Shown here: positions 25,801 through 34,800 of the stretch, one piece after another
Layout of the letters: every line of letters starts with the position of its first letter
Position numbering within the stretch: the stretch's first letter is position 1
Source: Nautilus pompilius
Taxonomy: Eukaryota > Mollusca > Cephalopoda > Nautilida > Nautilidae
Assembly: GCA_018389105.1 (NCBI GenBank)
Contig: JACATO010002189.1
Span: 645,001 to 709,000, forward strand
Reading direction: 5' to 3'
Length of the DNA stretch: 64,000 bases
Position numbers and translations under genes: made by a program
Notes under the pieces: generated by a model
The model's database searches: none
The model's input: only the letters and a program-made list of their open reading frames with translations
What the model was told of the DNA's origin: nothing

Positions 25801-28800
25801 AATGGCATCAGGCATGCCACAGAGATTGCTAATTTTGCTTTGCACCTCATAGACTCCATCCCACAGCTGAAAATACCACACATGCCATTGGAAAATCTTA
25901 AACTCAGAGTTGGCATAAACACAGGTAACAGATGAAACATTGTTACAAAGCTGAGAAATTAGTTTATTCCATGATTTAAAAAAAAAAATAACAATCAATT
26001 TTCTGAGTTTTCTAATCTGGCAACAAAGAGAAAAAGATGCACACATGATAGGTTTAATTCATTAAAGCTTTCATCAGTTGTTCGTCTACACTGAGAGAAG
26101 AAGTAATATTTACATACACATATACTTTATAAAAATCTAAATAAATGCTTTAAATGTTGTTTAAGAAGAAAACTGTTTTAAAGTCTCCCATATAGGCAAA
26201 AACAGTAGGAAAGCAATGAGATTTAGCTATCAAGAATTTCTTTGGAAAATTTCAGAGAGAGAGAGATCATCACTTAGTTAAAGAACCTCTGAAGTTCAAT
26301 CTCAACATATGTAGCCACTATTCAGGATTCATTTTTTTCATTGCCAATATTACTTATTCTAAATATTAAAATATCCTTGTATCAATACTTCAAAGACAGT
26401 ACAACATCCTGCACAAATAAATGACATAGCACAAAGAGATCACTATACAGCACTGTCTACACAAAGTCATTTGTAGCCTTCTAAATAGGAACGTTGCAGC
26501 ATTGACCAGACCAAGTTAGTTCTGAAAACCTAAATTTACTAACATTTTCCTGAAACTCATGATATAGGCAAGTTACTTCATGGTAAAAGTATTTGTTTCA
26601 ATGGTCTGTTTAATAAGGTAGAGTATAAAGTTAAGCTAGCACAACTTTGAAAAGAGAACAAGTCTGAAGATGTCATCACTGTATCCCCAGTGCAAGAACA
26701 TACAAGCTTTCTTATTTTGATTTGATTAGAAGTTAATTTTGGAATTAAAGCTAATGACATAGTTTTTTAGCATCTTATAATTTAATGATACTAATCTCAA
26801 TATTGATAACAAGAATAAGAATAGGAACAATACATTATAACCCTTTTCTGAAGACAAATTTTGCTTTTCCTTCCTTCCTGTCATGTTGTTACACATCCAT
26901 AAGGGAGGAGGGAACCCCACAAAACTAAAGGACAGAATCCAGATTTAAATGAGCTTAAAAATACTATGGATGTCAAATGAAACCTGGCTGGAAATATAAA
27001 TACGAAATATAAACTGAATCTAATGTTTTAATTCTTAATTTACAGGACCTGTAGTTGGTGGAATTGTTGGAGATATGATGCCATTTTATACTGTTTTTGG
27101 AGACACTGTAAATATCGCATCAAGAATGGAATCAACTGGTTTGCGTAAGTATAGAATTTCACATGCATTATACGATTTGACATATTGCATAATGCTAAAG
27201 TTCACAGATTAGCATGTGCATCACTACTGTTCCTTTTGTCATTCAGTCTCAATGTGGTCACTACCAATCCAAAATGTCCAAGTCTCTATGATAATTATTA
27301 ATGAATATTGCTTTACTTGTACAGCATATTTTCAAGCTCCTATGACAGGAGAACAAAAAATAATGATGGTATCTTTATTTCATGTGAAAAAGAAACCAAC
27401 AACAAGAATCCAACCAAAAATGCAACAAATTTAAGATCATCGATAAATCATTAAACGTCTTGGCACACAACTGAAGAATGGCAGTCACGAAAAATATGAG
27501 TTATCTCACCAAAAGTATGATAAAAAACATCCATTTCAACAATCTGAAATTCTCCAGAGATATTAGTTTTAATGAGAGACTAAAATCTTAGAGCCCATGA
27601 TCTAAAATCATCTGCATATCCATCAGCAAATTAGCTCTTTATATTCTCCTTCAGACACCCAAATGCATAACTAACAATTTTTTAGTTTGTTTGTCTTCCT
27701 TTTTATTATTGCAGTTATGCATTTAGAACTTAAACTAGGGGTTGTTGAAATGAAACCCAAGAGCTGGGTATCTTTACAGTAATGCTATTTAAGCCAGGTT
27801 TCCTTTGAACAACCCTAGTGCATTGCATGGATAAATGAGAGCAGCATTTTCTCTTTAATTATAAAACATATTATAATGAATATGTTGAATATTTACTGTG
27901 TTTTATGAATGAAGTGCCCTAAACATGAAACTCAATGGCAAGGGAATCTACAGATATTGTAAAATCTATTAAGGATAACAGCCATTGTTGGTCAAACCAG
28001 TCGAGTATAGTTATAGTAATAGAGTCTAATTATTTAGGGTGGCACAAAAAAAAAGAAAATGCATGCATTGATAGTGAGAGTTGATTGTTGGCAATGTCAA
28101 CAGAGCAAGGTATCTTCAGAAGTTTTAAATTGAAGCTGTACTTGCTACAGGTACAAGGAAAATGTTTGGCAACAGAGGAATGTCTATTCCAACAGGACAG
28201 TGCACCATCTCAAGTTATCAAGTACATGCTTATTTGGAAGCGTCTACACTTGGAGAAAAGGTGTTAACCGCCACCACCATGCACACTCACCAAACAGATT
28301 AGTTTTTTAAGTGTTTGCTGATGACTTTAAAAGATAAGGTGAACTCCACAAGACCAAGAAAAATTGATAAACTAAAGCAGGCAATAATGGATATGGATAA
28401 AGGCATTAATGTAGATACGGGAGCTAAAATTTGGCACTCAATTCTTTAATCTGCAATCAAGTGATTCAGTACCATTGATGAATATATTAAATACATGTGG
28501 CTTACTGAAGACAAGCAATAGAAAAGCTCATTTTACTATGCTACATTCTATTGACAAACAAAACTTAAACTGTTTCTCTGCAAGTATTACACTGGTCAAC
28601 AAGTATTTTTCATCAAGCATATGTCAAGATGTACTTAGTGTAGTTTTTAATGCTGATTTCAAATATACAATTACTTTTTTGACATCACATACAGTTTTCA
28701 AGATGAGAAAGTTTTTTGGTTTTAGCTCATGCATTATATAGAAATTCCAATTAATGTGTATGCATGTATCTCATTTATATCATGGAAACATACCTTTAAA

Positions 28801-31800
28801 ATAAACTACATTATTCATTGCTGCATAGTTCAGATGCAATATTTCACCATCTTAAATTAACCAATCAAGTTTTGTCTGATGAAATAGGTATTTCAACATC
28901 TCAAATTGTCCAGTCATAATTGGTCTGATGAAATATTTCATCATCTCAAATTCAATATAAGTATAACTGTTTGTATCTATTTCCTTACTTGTTTTACAGT
29001 GTTAACAATGTCAAGACAGTGTAGAAATCCTCCTGATGTGTTTTGTTATGTCTGTGGACAATTTATTGTGAAAGCTCAAAAACGTACAATAACACCAGAG
29101 ATCAAGAAGATTTATAAGCTATACTTTGACTGTCCTCTTGGAGATCAGGACAAGTTATGGGCACCACATTTTATCTGCTCAGCTTGCTCAAATGGTTTAC
29201 ATGACTGGTTCAATAAGAGGAAGAAGTCCATGCCTTTTGCCATTAACCCTAACCCTAATCCTGCAGAGTGGTGTTTGTTTATTGACTCTCCAAAACGAAG
29301 TTTAAAAGCTGTACTTCTCCATAATATTAATTTGAAGCCCTCCATTCCTATTGCACACTCCGTTCATCTTCATGAATCATATGAGAATATGGAACTTTTA
29401 CTTCATGCCACTGCCTATGAAAGATTCTCATGGAAAATATGTGGAGATTTAAAAGTCATTGGAATGTTAATGGGAATGCAGTCAGGTTTCACAAAATACT
29501 GTTGTTTCTTGTGTCTATGGGATAGTCGGGCAACTGACAGACATTATTCGGAATCAAACTGGCATACAAGAACATCATACCAGCCAGGACTGTCTATCGT
29601 CAAGAATACACCTCTTGTAGATCCATGTAATGTCCTATTGCCTCCTTTGCACATAAAGCTTGGACTAATGAAAGTTTGTAAAGACACTAGGGTAGAGAAA
29701 TGCCAGAGAGTTTGAGCATATTGTAGAAAAGTTTCCCAAAATCACACAGGCGAAGTTGAAAAAGGGTATCTTTGTCGGACCCCAAATTAGAGAAGTACTC
29801 AAAGATGTCAACTTCAAGACAACACTGGATGAACTGGAACTGCCTGCCTGGAATGCTTTCAAATTGGATCTGTGAGAATTTCTTGGGCAACAAGAAGGCA
29901 ATGGACTACAAGGATGGCATCAAGAATCTTCTGAAATGTTACTCAGCAATGGGTTGTCGCATGTCACTGAAAGTTCACTTCTTGGACTCCCATCTGGATT
30001 TCTTCGCAAATAACCTTGGAGCAGTGTCTGATGAACATGGTGAAAGATTTCACCAGGACATTAGAGCTATGGAGAAACATACCAAGGCTTCTGGAATGAC
30101 AGTATGCTGGCTGACTACTGCTGGACACTTTACCGTGATCAACCAGATCAGGAACACCGCAGGAAATCCAAATCACAATATTTCTAACTCTGTTGTTCTA
30201 ACTTTGTCTGACCCATTTTTTGTGTATTCACTCTTTGTAGAATGATAATGATGATTTTTAACTCAATAAACTCATTTACTTTCTAAAAATAATGTCCTTA
30301 TTTATTACGTTAATGATTTCATATATACAAATATGTAAATATTTGCATGTATCTACTGAAAAACTGATAGGTGCTGCATACAAATGGAGTGAAATTTTGG
30401 AATCAGCATGAAAAATTTGTCTAAAAAAGTTGGTTTGCATTCATAATGAGTATAATACATTTAATTTTGTTGACCAGTGTTATCAGTGCATACATTTTTC
30501 TATATCACTATATTAAAGATATAAATGGTTTTCAAAGAAAAAAACAACAATTCATCTTATCTGATGGATAACCATTTTTCAGTGATCTGACAAAACAAAA
30601 CCTTGTCATGTAAACAGTGTGGCAGCATCTCCAAGAGTCTGTTTACTTTAGTTTGATAAATTTACACTACAGTCCACAGCTAAAGTTCCAGCAACATCAG
30701 AGTCTGTTATTTTTCCAGCCAGCAAATTGTACGATCTTTGAAATGCTTTGTTGAAGCTGGATGCTTAGAGTGTTTTAAATTGAGGGGTAATTCAGACATT
30801 TCCCTTTACCTTATTAGCAGTAACCAAACTAACTAATGAATGCATATTTCAGCAATCTTACTCTGATATATGAATACTTATAATGGCAACAGGAAGAGAT
30901 TCCCTACTTCTGACCTTAGCTCCTCCTCCTCCTCCAATGAGCTGAAGCTTAACATTTTGAGTTTTCTAGAAGAAAATAGACATATACTAGCGCATATTCC
31001 CAATAATCATGGTAGACAAATAAACAAACATTTTAAACATGTAATTCATACAAGATATACTGTGATTTACAGGACAGCAACAAAGCCAATGTGCCAACCG
31101 GAGATACAGCAGCAGTACCCGCATTAGATAACCTCCATTAGGGTATGTCCATTGTAGCATTGCTGAGAAATATGGCATTGGTCTTACTACCGTTAAAGAT
31201 TGGAGAAAAAGCAGAGGCTAAAATAAGAGCTTGTTGCTACTGTTAAGTCTAAAAAGATGTTTTTTGTTAGAATGTCTGAAAATGTTGGCTTTGAAAAAAC
31301 TCTTCATGAATGAATACATCACAAAACAGAACATTTTAATCTTGATTAATATTATTTGTGAGGAGGATAAAAAAACATTTAGGCCCAGATCTATTCAGAG
31401 GAAAACAAAAGAAAGCCAATTCCATATGTAAAGTCTGGTTTGGTAGATTCTGCAATTGCCATGGAATGGATCTTAGCAAAGTTCTAGGTTAAACATCCAG
31501 TGCTAATACAGATGCAGCTGAAAGGCTTAAACCTTTAAAAGACTACCTGTCTCAATATCAGCCTGAACAAATATTTAAGGCTGATGAAACACATTTATTC
31601 TGGGAAAAGCTACCATCACAGACCTATTGTATGCAGGAAGAGGTTTCTACTGGTTTTAAAGGTATTTAAGGACAATAACTGTTCTCTTATGTTCCAATGC
31701 TGATGGAGATTTGCATTTGTCCCTTGCTTGTGTCTATGGAGTAAAGCCGCTAGACCTCTAGTATGGTGGAGGGCTAATAAAAAGGCCTGGGTTATTGTTC

Positions 31801-34800
31801 AAATCTTTGACAACTGGTTTAAATCTGTGTTTATTTGTAAAGTAAATTGTTATTTAAATCAAAGGTGTTCCAAGACAGATATTACTTCTCCTTGACAATG
31901 TTCTGGCTATTCTGCAGAAGTCCTGTTGATTTCAAGATGTCATTTCTTCCTACCTCCAGCCTTTAGATCAATGTGCAATTGCCATTTTCAAGCATCTTTA
32001 CTTCTTCTGCCTTTTTTTTTTTTTTTTTTTTTGGAAGAGCTACCATTACTGGAGGAAAATATCCGAGAAAATAGCTTCAACAAGACATGGAAGAAATTTA
32101 ACATTTTGGAATGCCTTAAATTAATGATCCAGGCATGAAATGGCTTACCACATTCTGCTCTGCAAGGTATTTGGAAGTCTTTATGCACGTCTGTAATACC
32201 AGACTTTGGAGATTTTGAATGAATTAAATTCTGTATTTTTATTATACAGTAATTTTAAGTACCATAAGTTTAACTTAAGTTCAGTTATTGTAAGAGAGGG
32301 TACCTTAAGTGAAATGAAAACAGAAATTGTGATTAAACATTTTATTTTAATTATAATTTATTACTTTATATATTCTGACCTCCCTGTACTTCTGAAGAAT
32401 CATGCTGCCTCAATAAGTTGGAAGTCTGAGGACTAATTGAAGTAGGGCTGTTCAAATAAAACTCGGCCCCAGATACCATTATGGCAATGCTATTTCTGCC
32501 AGGTTTCATTTGGAAGTTGTGCACATGCATGTGTGTGTATATATACACATACACATGCACACAAAGACACACAAGCAAGAGGCAGAGGTAAATGTCCTGC
32601 AGCTATGACTTATAAGTACTAATCTAATTCCCCAAATTTGAAGGAACCATGCTAAATCTTTTATTAAAAAAAAGTTTTTTTCTTTTTTTCCCCCACAGCT
32701 GGAAGAATTCAGATATCTCAGTCTACACACAATCTCTTACAAGATTATGACTACATCTTTGAAAAGAGAGGGTTTATTTACATCAAGGTATTGATGCTTG
32801 CTATAGATTTCTTAACCCTCTGAGGAGTATATTTAAGGAGAGTGGGTACTAAGCCTGAGGGAATAATCTCCCTTGTAAATAAATGTTTCTGAGGTTTACA
32901 TGGGCCGTGAAAACGAAGGTTGTACCTGGTTGAAAAGGTGAGGAAACATCTCGGTTAAAGCAATTTCTGTAATTCCCCCTCCAAGACTACTTCTTCTGCA
33001 CATAAATACCCATTTAAAAAAAAACACCACTCCTCAAAGGGTTAATCGAAGCACTATGAAAGTTTTATATTGTTTCATATATCTAACAAGTGACAAAGTA
33101 ATAACAAATGCACAAGGAGCTAGTGAAATACAAATTTTTTAAGATTACTGGAGTTTGCAAAACGTTTGTTCATATAAACTGAACTGTTCCTTTGCATAAA
33201 TTCTAGCGAGTGCTACCTGTGTTCCCTGCCTGTTAATTTGTTTGTTCGTTTTAAATTTTGCATAGTGTTTTATTCATATTGATTCCAAACTAAAAAAAAG
33301 ATAATTAAAAATTTTAAATGAGAAAATGAGCAAAATCAAGAATCTCCATTAAAAAATATTTCTATATAAAGTATCAACAAGCATCCAATAGCAAATGTTC
33401 AAAAAGTATTTTATATTTAAATGAATCAAGATTTCTGAACTGAAATTTCCATGAAAATACTGATGTTAATACATACATTGGTAAAATTTTCCTTTTATCC
33501 AGCAGTAATGTATCTGCTGTCTGTCTTTAGATGGATTTCATCAGATTTAAAGAATAATAATTTAAGAGGGAGAGAAAGACAAAATCAATCAATCAGTGAG
33601 AGAGAGAGAGAGAGAATAGACAGATGGAGGAAGGAGAAGGAAGAGTCAGTCAGTCAGAGAGAGAGAGAGAGAGAGAGAGACATAGATGGAGAAAGTGGAA
33701 GAATAGTCAGGCAGAAAGAGACATAGATGGAGAAAGAGGGGAAATAGACAGTCAGTCAGAGAGAGAGAGAGACATAGATGGAGAAAGTGGAAGAATAGAC
33801 AGTCAGGCAGAGAGAGACATAGATGGAGAAAGAGGGAAATAGACAGTCAGTCAGAGAGAGAGAGAGAGACATAGATGGAGAAAGTGGAAGAATAGACAGT
33901 CAGGCAGAGAGAGACATAGATGGAGAAAGAGGGAAATAGACAGTCAGTCAGAGAGAGAGAGAGACATAGATGGAGAAAGTGGAAGAATAGACAGTCAGGC
34001 AGAGAGAGACATAGATGGAGAAGAGGGGAAATAGACAGTCAGTCAGAGAGAGAGAGAGACATAGATGGAGAAAGTGGAAGAATAGACAGTCAGGCAGAGA
34101 GAGACATAGATGGAGAAAGAGGGGAAATAGACAGTCAGTCAGAGAGAGAGAGAGACATAGATGGAGAAAGTGGAAGAATAGACAGTCAGGCAGAGAGAGA
34201 CATAGATGGAGAAAGAGGGGAAATAGACAGTCAGTCAGAGAGAGAGAGAGACATAGATGGAGAAAGTGGAAGAATAGACAGTCAGGCAGAGAGAGACATA
34301 GATGGAGAAAGAGGGGAAATAGACAGTCAGTCAGAGAGAGAGAGAGACATAGATGGAGAAAGTGGAAGAAGACAGCAGGCAGAGAGAGAGAGACATAGAT
34401 GGAGAAAGAGGGGAAATAGACAGTCAGTCAGAGAGAGAGAGAGACATAGATGGAAAAGTGGAAGAATAGACAGTCAGGCAGAGAGGAGACATAGATGGAG
34501 AAAGAGGGGAAATAGACAGTCAGTCAGAGAGAGAGAGAGACATAGATGGAGAAAGTGGAAGAATAGACAGTCAGGCAGAGAGAGACATAGATGGAGAAAG
34601 AGGGGAAATAGACAGTCAGTCAGAGAGAGAGAGAGAATCGATGGAGGAAAGTGGAAGAAGAGAGACAGTCAGGCAGAGAGAGACATAGATGGAGAAAGAG
34701 GGAAATAGACAGTCAGTCAGAGGAGAGAGAGACATAGATGGAGAAAGTGGAAGAAGACAGTCAGGCAGAGAGAGACATAGATGAGAGAAAGAGGGAAATA

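Larger units (their letters stand above)
28590..30479 (+). mobile_element. 1.9 kb CACTG-ended DNA element carrying a widespread uncharacterised protein gene
   Basis: Perfect 13-bp inverted repeats cactggtcaacaa and ttgttgaccagtg sit at 28590-28602 and 30467-30479. They are flanked by TTA at 28587-28589 and 30480-30482. CACTG termini with a 3-bp target duplication fit the CACTA/EnSpm (CMC) group. Just inside the left end are three imperfect tandem copies of about 26 bp (28833, 28878, 28927), each with gatg and catctcaaatt, like subterminal repeats of CACTA elements. The strand is that of the encoded protein. The element is internally deleted and coding-dead, and is contained in cyclase intron 5. 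Confidence 0.7.
27145..32698 (+). other. NIT-cyclase intron 5, transposon-rich
   Basis: This 5.55 kb intron has been invaded by at least four elements, listed separately: a small MITE, a Tc1/mariner fragment, the CACTG element and a Tigger-like relic. The MITE copy near 32445-32515 lies close to the next exon. Confidence 0.75.
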
